DNA from: Paramecium pentaurelia
Lineage: Eukaryota; Ciliophora; Oligohymenophorea; Peniculida; Parameciidae
NCBI GenBank assembly: GCA_905183005.1
Contig: CAJJDO010000148.1
Coordinates: 48,418 to 112,417 of the forward strand
DNA: 64,000 nt
Direction of reading: 5' to 3'
Part shown: piece by piece, positions 48,104 to 60,125 of the stretch
Layout: each line of letters opens with the position of its first letter
Numbering within the stretch: position 1 is the stretch's first letter
Position numbers and translations under genes: made by a program
Notes under the pieces: generated by a model
Database searches by the model: none
What the model was told of the DNA's origin: nothing
The model's input: the letters and a program-made list of their open reading frames with translations, nothing else

Positions 48104-50250
48104 TCATTTCAATGCACAAATATCATTATTATCAATGTATTTTGCAATAATTCTGGCCATCTCATTAATATCAGTAAAATCTTATATATTTCTCAATATT
48201 CTTGTAGGTTATTCATGCCATTTTTCTTCTTTTATCTATCCATTCTCAAATGTCCAAACTTTATCTTTCATTTATTCTATAAGTACTTTACTCTCTTCTA
48301 CTATTCCTTTCTCTTAAATTTTTTTTACTATTTCTGCTAATTAAGGATTTTCTCTTATACATTTCTTTAAGTTCTAATATTATCTCCAATAATTATAATT
48401 TTTAACAGTCACTTTTACTTTCTCATTTAATTTATCAATCTCTTAAGTCAAATTACTAATTAATTAAGTACTATTATCAATTAATCTTACAATCCCTTTT
48501 GAATCAATAATCATCATGTCTTATTTATCTAACATTAATCCATATATTCTTTAGAGTATTATATTAAATCTAAATCTTCCCATTTATTCTTCTTAAGGAA
48601 ACCAAGTCTCTATTGTATTATCCAATATTGATCTAGTTAATTCACATTTATCTAAAAATGCTTAAAATTTACTAGTCCATGTTGTAAATTTTATATAACC
48701 TAATATTGCTATTTATAAACCAAATTAAGGATTATTTTTTTTTATTTTTATCAATTCTTTTAATTTCTCAATATTTTCATCAATTTCATAATCAAATAAC
48801 CAAATCAATAAAATTTTATCAGATTTCCTATGAATTTCTAGATTTTTTGGATGAGGATCCAATTCTTCATATGGTGGTTTCCATTTCTCTACAAATGGTA
48901 TATTAGCATATTTAGTTCCAAGTACTTTATCAACTTTTGGTATAGTTTAAAATAATTTAGCTACTAAATCACTTATTCGATCAAGTACAGGATCTTCATT
49001 AGGTTCATATCTAATAGTTTCAGTAGCTGTAATCCATAATTTAATTTATGAAATATAATCCAAACTTTTATAATAAGGAACTAAGATTCCATCTTCCCAA
49101 TGATGAACTTTTATTTCACAATATTCTTTTGTAATAGATATGATAATGTCTTTTTATAAGGCAATTTAAACATTAAGTGAAAATTCTTTAATTTTTTCAT
49201 TAATTTTAGCTTTAAGTAATTTAGAATCCCATTTGAGATTCTTTTTACCTAATTAATTAGCAAATTTATCAGAAATTGAAAAAGATTTAGGAGAACTATT
49301 TATATAAATAATTGGTTGATCATAATAAACTTACTTATCTTCCTTATAATAAATAGTTTTCTTTTTTATTGTTACTTCAACATCTCTACTAAAAGATTAC
49401 TTTTTTTAATTCATTATAAACTATTTCAATTTAATATATTCTTATTATTTTATGAATGAGATATTAGTAATAACATTAATTTGATTAGCTTATTTTACAC
49501 CATTTTCAATAATTTCTAAAACATCTTTTTTGACAATATTATAATCACTTTGGAATTATAATTTATCAATATAGTGCTTATAAATCACTTATCCATCATA
49601 AAGTAATAATGCACTTAACATAGAGTTGTGATTAATTTGATGAGTCTATTCATCATATTATAAATCTAGAATGTTGTCATCTTCAAGAATAATGTGATCA
49701 TATTCTTCCCATCCAATATTCATGATTATCTTTTTATATGTCTCAATATCTCCTCTCACTAATCCAATTAATTTGATGCCCTCTATCTATATACAAGATT
49801 AAAAATTCATCATCATTTCCCCCATTCTCCATAATCTAACTAAAGTGTATCCATATTAATTTAATTCAATTTAGGATCCATTTATAGTCTTAAATCCAAT
49901 ATTGATTGGATCTCCTAAACTAATACCACAGTAAAATTTGATCCCTACTTCTTCATTTAATTACTTTATTTTCTCAATATCTATTGGCTTAACTAAACCC
50001 AGCGAATCTATTACCTTATTAATAAATTGTATACCTTCTCTTTTTTTATATCCTCCTTTCTAAACAATCCATCATATTTTAAACTATATGTAGTTAATTT
50101 TTATATTGAATAGGATTCAAATTCATGTAACTTTTATTTTAAGTTTTTGATGACTTCACTTTTGATTTCTTTTTAAAATTCCATCTATGGTAATATATCT
50201 TCATTTTAAGGACCACATTATTTACATTTTCCAATAATTTATTAACCCAT
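48104..50250 (-). CDS. Large protein, unknown, possible thioredoxin-fold C-terminal region
   Basis: 708 aa with one 20-nt intron (GTATACAATT...), exact frame. The N-terminus MGQQIIGKCK could be myristoylated. The middle contains WRMGEMMMNF and GWEEYDHIILEDD. Near residue 450 lies KWKPPYEELDPHPK. After that, DKILLIWLFDYEIDENIEKL, then ILGYIKFTTW, then MMIIDSKGIVRLID follow the strand-helix order of thioredoxin-like domains such as nucleoredoxin, but without a CxxC. A coiled segment ends the protein. No family is firmly recognised; the thioredoxin-like reading is weak. Confidence 0.65.
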
Positions 50251-50763
50251 TTATATATAATATTAATTTAATATAATTATATCAATAATATTATTTAGAA
50301 ATAATAATAATTATAATATTCTTATCTCTAATAATGTATATTATGTAGTTCTTCTAAATTAATATAAATTTTATATTAATATTCATCAAAATTTAACATA
50401 TTTATTTATATATATATATATATATTTAATTTTATTAACAACAATAATAATAACTGTAATGTTAGTTTGATGTTTTTAAATTTAATTTTTTGTAGATTAG
50501 TATTCCTCCTCTCTATTTTCTATTATTAAAATATCTTACCTTACAATTTATTTTATTATTATTACCTACATTTACTTAAGATATTATATTATAACAGATA
50601 CTACTAAAAACAATTAGTAATTTTTGGTTTTCATCATATCCAACACTATTTAATTAAAAATGGAATTATTGAAAAATGAGAGGATTTATACAAAAGATCT
50701 TATAGATATTTTAGTTTATAATTCAAATTTTAGTAAATAACTCAAATTAATATTTTTAAAATC
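50251..50763. other. Divergent intergenic region of about 510 bp
   Basis: Very AT-rich DNA between the starts of the 708-aa gene and the 4-TM gene, with a TA-dinucleotide run near 50408-50427 and scattered TAA/ATT triplet runs. No coding frame. It must contain two promoters. Confidence 0.5.
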
Positions 50764-51414
50764 ATGATGAAGACTTTAACTTTAGGCAATATTAATGAAT
50801 TACTTTAACTTTCAGAAGAGGAATTTATTAAGGCAGAAGAAAATTCTCGAATGGCAAATAGAGGTGTAGTAATTTTCTACTCAATGTTTGCAATAGCAAT
50901 TCATATTGTGTTATGTGTTGAAGTTTTTAACTATGAAAACACAGCTTCTAAGGTTTGTTCCATAGTTGCAAGTGCCTTATTTATGGTACAACATTGTTAC
51001 AATGGAAGAGCAGGTTGTCTTTTCAACTTGTGTTGCACTTTACCAGTCTGTATTGCAGGGTTTGCTATCAGTAATGTGAAATTAGTAAATACTCTCGCCT
51101 TTATTTTCCAACTATGTATTTGGTTAGGAGAGTATTACTACTTGGTAATACAACTAAATACAGATGCCTTATTAAAATAACGACCAAGAACACAAGTTGG
51201 AACTAATGATTAGAATAGTGGAAAATTAGTAATTAAAGTAGATGGGTTATAATTATCAAACACTTAATAATAAGAAATAAAGAAAGAGTTCAATGAACTA
51301 GCAGGTTTACTTCAAAATGGCTTACAATAGATCAATCATTAATAATAATTGCATTAATAAGAATTGAATGAAAAATAGTAAAAATAAGAGTAAAATCCAA
51401 CCTAATAAAATTGA
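50764..51414 (+). CDS. Four-TM membrane protein
   Basis: 216 aa, intronless, from ATG 50764. Four hydrophobic helices: VVIFYSMFAIAIHIVLCVEVF, KVCSIVASALFMVQHC, CLFNLCCTLPVCIAGFAI and LVNTLAFIFQLCIWLGEYYYLV. The N-terminus (about 35 residues) is acidic; the C-terminal 85 residues are Gln-rich and polar (QQQLHQQELNEKQQKQEQ). It is Cys-rich in the membrane. No family recognised; topology suggests both ends in the cytosol. G+C in the membrane part is higher than in flanks, as expected for coding sequence here. Confidence 0.75.
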
Positions 51415-52007
51415 TTTATAGTGTAATTATTAAATATAATATCATCTTTTAATTTGATATCATACTAGATCTAAAAAAAGATTAACTTTCTATATATATT
51501 TTATTATCCAATTAAAACTGGTTTTTATTAATAAAATTAATTAATATCAATTTTATTAATTTATAATTAATTAATTTTAGCTAAATTATTTATTGTTTTT
51601 AATTATTCAAAATCATCTAACATCCTATATATTTAATAAATAGGCATATTTAGAAACAAATCTTGTAATACTATTTCAAGATATCCATTATTTAAGTGTA
51701 AATTAAATTTATAGTTATACAAACGTAGTTAATCTAAAGGATAGATTATTTAAAGTTGAAATTATAAATGATTCTTAAATTTTTGAGGATATAAAGTCAT
51801 ATAGAGGGTAGTTTTTTTATTTATAAAAAAATATACAAAATACTTTCTATATATTATTGTAAATTTCTTAAATAAATATTGATGGAATGATATAATAATT
51901 TAGAGTAATTTTTCATATAAAAAAAGGATTTTATAGGTGTAAGTTTAGGTCAAGATTTTTTAAATAATTTATATTTTTTGTATTGATAATATAATTTTTA
52001 TAACGAA
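51415..52007. other. Intergenic, about 590 bp
   Basis: AT-rich sequence between two same-strand genes. A self-complementary run of AATTAATTAATTTT-type sequence lies near 51535-51580. No coding frame. It should hold the ERK7 promoter. Confidence 0.5.
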
Positions 52008-53620
52008 ATGAGTGAAGAGATAGAACCTCATATAGCAAGGAAATTTGAGATTATCTAGAAATTAGGGAAAGGTGCATATGGCATAGTTTGGAAAGCAGTA
52101 GATAAGAAATTGAAATAGGTATTATTGTTTAGTTATTGAAGGTCGTTGCACTAAAAAAAGTATTTGATGCTTTTCATAATGCAACAGATGCTTAAAGAAC
52201 ATTTAGAGAAGTGATGTTTTTGTAGGAATTGAATGGTCATGAAAATATAGTGAGATTACTTAACATCATAAAAGCAGAGAATAATAAGGATCTTTACCTG
52301 GTATTTGATTATATGGAAACTGATCTTCATGCTGTGATTGTAATTATTTAATAATAATAAATAAAAGAGAGCAAATATATTAGAAGAGATTCACAAGAAA
52401 TATATAGTTTACTAAACTCTAAAGGCATTAAAATTCATCCATTCAGGAGAATTAATTCACAGAGATTTGAAACCATCAAATATATTATTAGATTCTGAAT
52501 GTTTAATAAAAGTAGCTGATTTTGGATTAGCAAGAAGCTTAGCTTAAACAGAAGATGATAGTACTAGATTAGTTTTAATATATTTGTAGGTTAAATAGTG
52601 TTAACTGAATATGTAGCAACAAGGTGGTATAGAGCACCTGAAATCCTTTTAGGATCTACTAAATATTCAAAGGCTGTTGATATGTGGTCAGTAGGATGCA
52701 TTATAGGTGAATTGATTGTTGGCAAAGCCATTTTCCCAGGAACATCGACACTTAATCAAATTGAAAGAATTATTGAACTTTTAGGGAAACCAAGAGGAGA
52801 TGAAATTGAATCTCTTGATAGTCCATTGGCTGCTAATATTTTAGCTTCAATTAATACATCAAAGAAAAAAGCATTTTAGTCATTTTTTCAAGGTGCCTCA
52901 GAAGAAGCATTAGATTTAATTAGAAGACTGTTATGTTATAATCCAAATTAAAGATTGACTGCAGAATAAGCTTTGAAACATAAATATGTAAGAGACTTTT
53001 CTTCTCCTGATGAAGAAATAGTATGTTAACATCCTTTAAGAATTACAATGAATGATAATAAGAAATTTACAATCAAAGAATATAGAGAAGCTTTATATGC
53101 AGATATTAGTTAACGAAAAAAGGAATAAAGAAAGAAATGGCAAGCAAAATATTTAGCTTAATTAGGAGTATCTCTGGATGAGAAATAAAATCAAGTTTAA
53201 TAGATTCCAGAAAAGGAAGAAACAATTTAAGAACAAAAACTTTCTTAACCAGATCTCATTCAATAATAAATCTATTAATAATAATTGTTATTGTAACAAT
53301 AACGAAAAGCATAAAGACCACAATCTGGTTAAATGGGAGGGAGATAATCCTCTGTAGAAATGCCAAAATAATCTTAAGCTTAATAATAAGCTGTTGTCCC
53401 TTAATAATAAACTCATCATAAGAGTAGTTCTATGATTTAATCTATGCAAACTAAGCAAGGATACTATTATCCTTTTATTTAATAATAGATGGCTGCCCAA
53501 CCTAATAAAGTTAACAAATCTGCTGTTCAAACTTAACAGTAATAACCTTAACAAAGGCCATCAACCAGCTATTACTAAAAACCTCTGACATAAGTTACAA
53601 CTTCGTCAGTTAAGAAATGA
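52008..53620 (+). CDS. ERK7: MAP kinase ERK7/MAPK15
   Basis: 510 aa with introns of 23 nt (52119-52141), 28 nt (52340-52367) and 29 nt (52561-52589). Kinase domain features: LGKGAYGIVWKAVD (Gly loop), VALKKVFDAF (Lys), then TDAQRTFREV, which is the alpha-C signature of ERK7/8, IHRDLKPSNILLD, VADFGLARSL and the TEY dual-phosphorylation motif at residues 173-175 followed by VATRWYRAPE. The C-terminal 150 residues are Gln-rich and disordered, as is usual for the ERK7 tail. ERK7 self-activates its TEY and in many eukaryotes controls ciliogenesis and basal-body capping. All catalytic residues are present. Confidence 0.95.
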
Positions 53621-53647
53621 CACGTTTAAATTATTTCACATTATATA

Positions 53648-54657
53648 TCACACATAACTCAATTTATTAAGTTCCTTTTAAAATTATTCCTTTACACTTA
53701 TAGGTGCTTAGTTACAATTACTTAAATCTTTAAAGTATGGCATTGTCTATAATATTGTATCATCATTTAGCATTGTAAATAATGTTGATGTAACTCTCCA
53801 TCTCTTATTTTATTTTATTGATTCTCTTTTAGCCTCTTCTGTCAAAAATGCTTCATGATATCCTGCTTTATAGACTCCTCCTGTCATTAATTCAAAAAGC
53901 TTTCCTGGCTATAACAAAACAGTTTATTCAGGAATTCTTAATTCTACTCTTTTTCCATTTGGCAACCATACAAATAAACCAGGGAATCTTGATTTAGTAT
54001 GAACAGTAATAAAGTTTAAATCTTAATGATTTACAATGTAATACCATAATGATATCCTGAAAATCTTGTATTTATTTAATGTTTCTATAAATCACAACCT
54101 ATTGGTGATAATAAATGAGTAGCTTTATTCATATTATTATAAAAAAAATCTTATTTTTCATTAAATGCTAATGACAATATTTCTAATACTAATTCTGTTG
54201 TTCTTAATAATGAAATTTACCATTTATTCATAATTCTTTCAAAATTTGGGAAATCTTTAGGAACCCATTAAGGAGGATTATATTATCCATCATATCTATA
54301 AGGCCAAAAGTATTTCCATTTAGGATCTCTATCTATTAATATTGGTTGATCTATCATTGATTTTAAAGACTCTTTATCATAATTAGGTTTTCCAATATTT
54401 TCATATCCTAAACCAATTTAATATTTATATTAAGGAAAACAATCATCAACTTTCCCAGATTATTCTAATTGTAAAGCTCTTTTTTAAAAATATTACTCCA
54501 TTAAATCAAAATATTCTTCATTTGCTTTCCAATCAATTCTTTTGTCCTTCACTAATAGATATCCATAATTCTTAAGTTGTGAGTGTATTTCATCATTTGA
54601 AACACGATTGCTTAAATCAATTATGGAACTAAATCGATATTTCGAGATATTGCGCAT
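53648..54657 (-). CDS. 2-oxoglutarate/Fe(II) oxygenase, isopenicillin-N-synthase-like
   Basis: 328 aa with a 23-nt intron, exact frame. The core has FSGYHYDLNFITVHTKSRFPGLFVW: the H-x-D iron ligands (HYD), then a His and the FPGL/VW segment of the jelly roll. QPGKLFELMTGGVYKAGYHEAF follows with the third His (YHEA, where relatives have H-V), then RWRVTSTLFT matching the R-x-S 2-oxoglutarate contact (here RVTST). The N-terminal region (NYGYLLVKDKRIDW) matches the start of such enzymes. Substrate unknown. It is convergent with ERK7, with 27 bp between stop codons. Confidence 0.8.
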
Positions 54658-55217
54658 TATATAAAATAAAATTTAACTCTGATTTTTTTATTTTATTATG
54701 AAACAATTAATAATATGTCTATTAAAATTTTAAAATTTAGTATTATTATTATTACACATTCATCTTACCATATACTTTTACAAATACTAAAGATATTTTT
54801 TAAATAATTCAATTATGTAAAATTTATATTCTTATTATTTACATTTTTCATGTAATCGAATATGTTTTAATTTTGATAAATAATTTATTATTTTCTTCTC
54901 AATCCTATATAAATATTTAGTATAATATTAAAGGAATTAATATCTAATATAGAAGTTTAATTTTCCAAATGAAATATATACTTAATTATACTATTAGGAT
55001 AGTCATGAAATATAATATAAATTATTAAAAATATATATATATTAGTATTCTTGTATAATATTTAAATAATTTTTGATATCGATAATAGTAATTTAGTTGA
55101 AGGATATGAAATATATTAGAAATGATTGAATAAATAAATTCCACAATTTTGTCATAACCATAAATGATAAATAAATCTTATATTTTTATCATATATAGAA
55201 TTATTAATACTAATATA
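54658..55217. other. Divergent intergenic region of about 560 bp
   Basis: AT-rich DNA between the starts of the oxygenase and the LPA1-like gene. No coding frame or structure noticed. Confidence 0.5.
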
Positions 55218-57582
55218 ATGAGTGCTTGTAATGTTTATCATGTTGACTAAAACGTAATATTTGTGCTCAAAGATAGTTAATCAAATGATAAATAGAAACA
55301 ATAAAGTATGCAATTTACCAATTATAGTCCGCAAAATCAATAAGGAAAAGTTAAAAATAATCTTGTAAATTAGCGGATGCAAAGCAGCTCATTCATATTC
55401 TCTTTGTGAGAAAATATTTGAAATGATATTCAGTAAATTGTTGGGTACAAAAACACTCAATACTTTTAGAAAATTTTGATAAATAAAAGAACCATCAACC
55501 AATAAATGGATAATCTAATAAATAATTAAATTCAGCCACAATAACTGAAAAACACTTCAAAGAATTAGTATTCAATTCTGTATTTGAAAAAAAATATATT
55601 CGAGAAAAAGAAGACCTTTATAAAGAAGATTTTTAGATTGCATGGAGTTTGACAGAGAAAAAATAGCCACTCATAATACTATTTGGTGGTACATCAGGGA
55701 CTGGTAAAAGTACAGCTAGCAGTATTTTAGCTTCAAGATTTGGGATTTCTACAGTCCTAAGGTATTATTATAATGTTAAATTTATAGCACTGATTCTATA
55801 AGACATATAATGAGAAATTTCTTATCAAAAGAAGAAAATCCTGTTTTATTTGCAAGTACTTATGAAGCTGGTAAGACATTACCTGATCTGAATATAAGTG
55901 AATAAAGGAGGATAATAAAAGGATATAAGGCATAATGTGAATTAGTTTAATAGAGATTAGAACATGTAATTAATACTTTTGATGAAAAAATGGATTCAAT
56001 TATTATTGAAGGAGTACATTTAACACCTATTTTTATGATGAAGATAATGAAAAAATATAAAAGAGTATTACCATTTGCAATATGTATAAAAAAAGAATCA
56101 AAACATAAAGAAAGATTTGCTGTGAGATCTAAATATATGACTTTAGATTCTAGACATAATAAATATGTTGAGAATTTTCAAAATATTAGATTGATTTAAA
56201 AATGGTTTTTAGAAAAAGCTGATGAATTTCTTATTCCAAAAGTAGATAATGTTAATATTGATAAAAGTATAGATACTATACATAGAACAATTATTTAATA
56301 TATGAAACATCTATCAGATGATCAATCTGTTACAGAACTTAAAAATGCATTTCCTATTTATGAAGAATTTAATAAGGTGATAAGTGATGCATGGAGTTCA
56401 AAAGAAGTTAAAGATTATATTCATAGTTAAGTTAATAAAACAGAAATCTATGAATAATTTTTATAAAAGATGAATGAATAATAAGTAGATACTAATTCAA
56501 CCATTATTTAAGAACCAGATAAAGCTAATCCAAAAGTTTTGATTTAATAATCAGTTTAAAAATTTAATGAAATCAGTTTTAAAAATGAAAATAGAGATAA
56601 TCAAAATAATTTGACTAATACAACTGAAGTTAATTATATAGTTGATGATTAAGATGAAAAAAAGGATAATCTAAATCATATAAGTGATTAAGAAGATTAA
56701 AATGAAGAGAGAAGAAGAAGAAATTAAGATAATAATGCTAATCCAACTCTTAAAAAAACTAAATCATTAAAAACATTAATAACTTAAAATGAAATTGAAT
56801 AATAACTCTAAGAACCTATAAAAGAATAGAATAGTAAAAAGAATCTGAAAGTAGCATTTTAAGAACCAGAATTTGAAAAAGAAGAGTAAGAGTAAACAGA
56901 ATAAAAACCTCATAGAACTGATTATAAAGGCATTTTGTATCATCTTACTAAACATAAGAGAATTTTCTTAAGTAAAAAGACAAAACCATCAAATTTAGTA
57001 TTTATTAAGAAGATGATTTCTAATTATAATAAAAGTTATTAAAGTCATGATAGAATTAAATTAATTTAAAATAATGATGGTAGTTATTGTTTATTTAAAA
57101 TGAATGTATAAAAGTTTATAAAGAGATGTGATTCAAGAGATGAATCTTCAAGTGATCCTGATGATAAGTATTTATTGATTATAGATAATATTTTAGTGAA
57201 TAATCTGTTGTATAATAAGGAAGATCAGTTATGACTCTCTCTAACTTTCCTTTTAGTGAAAGAAGAGATTAATCAGATGGAGATTCTGTAAGATTTAGAA
57301 ATGATGTAAATAGTGATGAAGAAGAAATTGAAAATGAAAACGAAAATGAAAATTCTGTTGAAGGTAATATAAATTGATCTATTATTAGCATCTAGTTCTG
57401 ATGAAGAAGAAGGTAATCTAGAAAAAGTTAAATTGAAAATGAATGATGATGAAGAAGATTATATTGAATTATAAAAAATTATTGAGGAAGATGAATAAAT
57501 TAATGAATTAGATGAAATTATGGAAACTCCATTATAAGTTTAATTACTTGATTAATAAGATTATTAAGATTAATCCCCTTGA
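55218..57582 (+). CDS. LPA1 / 2-phosphoglycerate-kinase-like P-loop protein
   Basis: 742 aa from six exons (introns 55276-55306, 55445-55469, 55762-55787, 57228-57256 and 57364-57388), exact frame. The N-terminal part has SGCKAAHSYSLCEKIFE, matching the GCKARHAFKISRRVFE box of plant LPA1 proteins. The P-loop is FGGTSGTGKST at about residues 136-146. STDSIRHIMRNF, FASTYEAG, IIIEGVHLTP and ERFAVRSKYMTLD follow, all hallmarks of the archaeal 2-phosphoglycerate kinase / LPA1 family. The C-terminal half is acidic and low-complexity, with SSSDEEE and DDEEDY runs. The enzymatic reaction in eukaryotes is not settled; archaeal relatives phosphorylate 2-phosphoglycerate. The first intron (31 nt, GTTAAT start) is the least certain. 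Confidence 0.85.
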
Positions 57583-58022
57583 TATTATACAAATTTTACT
57601 TATATAATAATTTTTATTTATTTAATTGATTTATAATACTATAGAAATTTATATTTGATATTCAATATATATATTTTAATAGTATTATTATTCATTGAAA
57701 ATAAAATATCAATGTTTCTATTTCTATTAAAATTAACTAATTTTCTTAAATTCCAATACTATTTAAGTTCATATATCAAGTGTTAAATTGCATATATTTA
57801 TAATAATTGTATTCAATCTTAATTGATAAAACCAGTAAAATGTTGATAAAACCATTTGGTTATATCATCTTGAACATTTCTAGAAGAGTAAACACTTTAA
57901 AATGAAAATTAAATTTTTCTTAAATCTCATTAATAATATTAACTCAAATGATTCCTACAATTATTCATTTAGTGCAATTGATTGTGCACACATACTTTAT
58001 GTATATCAATTTTGATTCAAAA
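57583..58022. other. Intergenic, about 440 bp
   Basis: AT-rich sequence between convergent genes; it contains a short near-repeat (GATAAAACCA twice at about 57826 and 57842). No coding frame. Confidence 0.5.
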
Positions 58023-58391
58023 TCAATCGAAGAATTCTGGAACTAAATCAAGTACTTGACAAATATTAGCAATTTGTGCATGTACTCCTTCCTCATTCCA
58101 CAGGTTATTGAAGACATCAAATTCATCCGTAGAAGAGGATGGCTTATCAATATTCCTAGACATCATACTTTCACTCACTATGCATACTAGTGCATGAATC
58201 CAATTATTTTCATAGTCATGACTATGTTTTGGACTATGTTTCTCATCGATCCAAAGTTGATCTTTGCTGATAGAGATATTACTTAAATTGACATGGTCCT
58301 CATGTTTTATGTTCATGGAGGAAACTGGATCTTAATGTAAGAGATTTTTACTATTTTTAGGTAACTCAACCAATTTGAAAAATAGCCTCAT
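58023..58391 (-). CDS. Small acidic protein, unknown
   Basis: 122 aa from ATG 58391 (MRLFFKLVELPKN); an in-frame ATG at 58316 would give 97 aa. Base composition is visibly less AT-rich than the flanks, and the frame uses CAA more than TAA for Gln. It is rich in Ser/His/Asp (KHSPKHSHDYENN) and ends with DLVPEFFD. No motif or family is recognised. If the longer start is used, it begins only 6 bp from the start of the divergent plus-strand gene at 58398. Confidence 0.55.
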
Positions 58392-58397
58392 TTAAAG

Positions 58398-58658
58398 ATG
58401 AGAATTAAAGGCCTTATTTATTTTGTCTATGTTATACTATACTTTGGAATTTATGGTATATATATATATTATGTCTAAATAGGCCTTCATTATTTGATTT
58501 ATGAATAACATGTTTATGGCTTCCAAGCCTTACTTTCTAAGTTCGAACTTGTTTCTATGTATGCAATTTTATTTGCCACTTTATTTGGATTGGATGTACT
58601 TTACAATAAGGTGTTATTCAAGCCACGCCATAATTTTGTGTAAATCAAAAATCATTGA
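58398..58658 (+). CDS. Small two-TM membrane protein
   Basis: 77 aa with a 27-nt intron (58456-58482). Two hydrophobic helices: LIYFVYVILYFGIYGLHYLI and LVSMYAILFATLFGLDVLY, with a short loop (YEQHVYGFQALLSKF) and a basic tail (KPRHNFVQIKNH). The size and layout recall small subunits of ER complexes, but I cannot name one. A clean canonical intron and coding-like composition support it as a gene. The intron is a multiple of three and contains no TGA, so retention would add nine residues without a stop. Confidence 0.6.
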
Positions 58659-59322
58659 CGTTCATTGACTAATTATAATATATCTTATAATATGTAATCA
58701 TTATTAATAATTATATATTCAAATATCATTAAAATAAATATATTAAATATTATTATTATTATAATAATATTTAAGCTTATGTATAAAATTACATATAATT
58801 TTGTTTCACTCAATAGAGAATTTAAATGTATTATTTTAATTGAAAAAGAATTTAATCATATATAATATCGAAAATAATATTAAAAATCATAATAAAAAAT
58901 AATTCTTTAATAAGGTAATTATATTTAAAATGTATAGTTATTACTTATTATTTAAATACATAATCTAAACTTAATTTTAATTACTAAAAAATTTGAGATG
59001 ATTAAAATAAAAAAATGGCTCTAAAATAATTCATATATGTTTAAACTTTTAAGGCGATATACAAATAAATATTATATAAAAATAAGATCATACTTAATAA
59101 GATTATCAATTAGATTATAAATCTGTAAATGTAAATAATCTTTTTTTTTAAATAAAGTTCTATATTAATCTTATTTCTGTACTATATATTAAAATATTAG
59201 CAATTGATGAAATTTATGTATGAAATAGGTAATAATTTTATTAAGTTTATACTATCTTAAATAGAATATGAAAATGCTTTAAAAGTTTATAATATTAACT
59301 TAATATATAGTTATCAACAAAA
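58659..59322. other. Intergenic, about 660 bp
   Basis: Very AT-rich DNA between convergent genes, with an ATT/AAT triplet-rich stretch near 58735-58770. No coding frame or structure. Confidence 0.5.
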
Positions 59323-59721
59323 TCAGTCTAAATTAAATTTCAATTTTCTAGTAACAGTACGCTTATTCCTATCCTTCTCCTTTTCTTCTAAAAGCTCTTT
59401 AGTTTTTGTAGTTTAAATTGAATGAGAATGAATCTTTGGTTATGGTGTTTGTAACACATCAATTTATTCTATAATTTTTTATTCTTCTTTCATAATTGGT
59501 TTTTCAATTAATTTCTTATCCTGAATAGAGAAATTTTCAAATAATTTTTCAATCTCTCTCCATGCTTCATTTATATCAATCTTGTTTCTATTATTGAAGA
59601 ATTATTTTTTTAATGTTTTTTCTTTTGTCTCACCTTCATCTTTAATATATGATTGATTTTTGGAAACAGATTCTTTAATTAAGATTTCAACCTCTTGTTC
59701 AAATTCTTAGTTACTTTTCAT
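59323..59721 (-). CDS. Small charged protein, unknown
   Basis: 132 aa, intronless, start ATG 59721 and stop TGA 59323. Lys/Glu-rich and probably helical or disordered: NQEFEQEVEILIKES, AWREIEKLFENFS, TKELLEEKEKDRNKR. No hydrophobic helix, Cys cluster or motif. The AWREIEKLFE segment is a likely amphipathic helix. No family is recognised. Confidence 0.55.
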
Positions 59722-60125
59722 TATTTTATTTTATTACTAGATAAATTTTTATTGACAAATTATTTAGCAGATAATTAATAGCTATTTATTTAATATTAAA
59801 TTTACATAATTTATTTAATTATCAAAATATATTAACTAAATAGAATTTAATATTCAGAATTAAATAAAGTTTTGAATAGAGATATAAATAATAATAGAAT
59901 TTTAACTAGATTATATGATGATATTCAAATATCATATTCATTAAATTAATGAATATTTTATTTGATATAAATTTAGGATATTAGAATATTTATTAAAGAA
60001 TTTGATTAATGAAATAGTTTAAACTTGATTATCAGATTTAATTGGAATTATCGAAATTATAAATTTAATTGAGGAAAAAAACTTGGAATTTGGGAATTCC
60101 AAATATTAATAAATAAATTAGATTT
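59722..60125. other. Divergent intergenic region of about 400 bp
   Basis: AT-rich, between the starts of the 132-aa gene and the ABCG transporter. No structure seen; two promoters must lie here. Confidence 0.5.

Noticed and set aside
48087..48317. Plus-strand open frame beyond the coiled-coil gene
   Set aside because: Antisense to the C-terminus of the 708-aa minus-strand gene, whose frame and intron give an exact length.
52598..52879. Stand-alone 93-aa kinase fragment
   Set aside because: It is an internal part of the ERK7 gene between Gln codons read as stops in the standard code.
53288..53554. Minus-strand Leu-rich open frame opposite the ERK7 tail
   Set aside because: A complement artefact of the Gln-rich ERK7 C-terminus.
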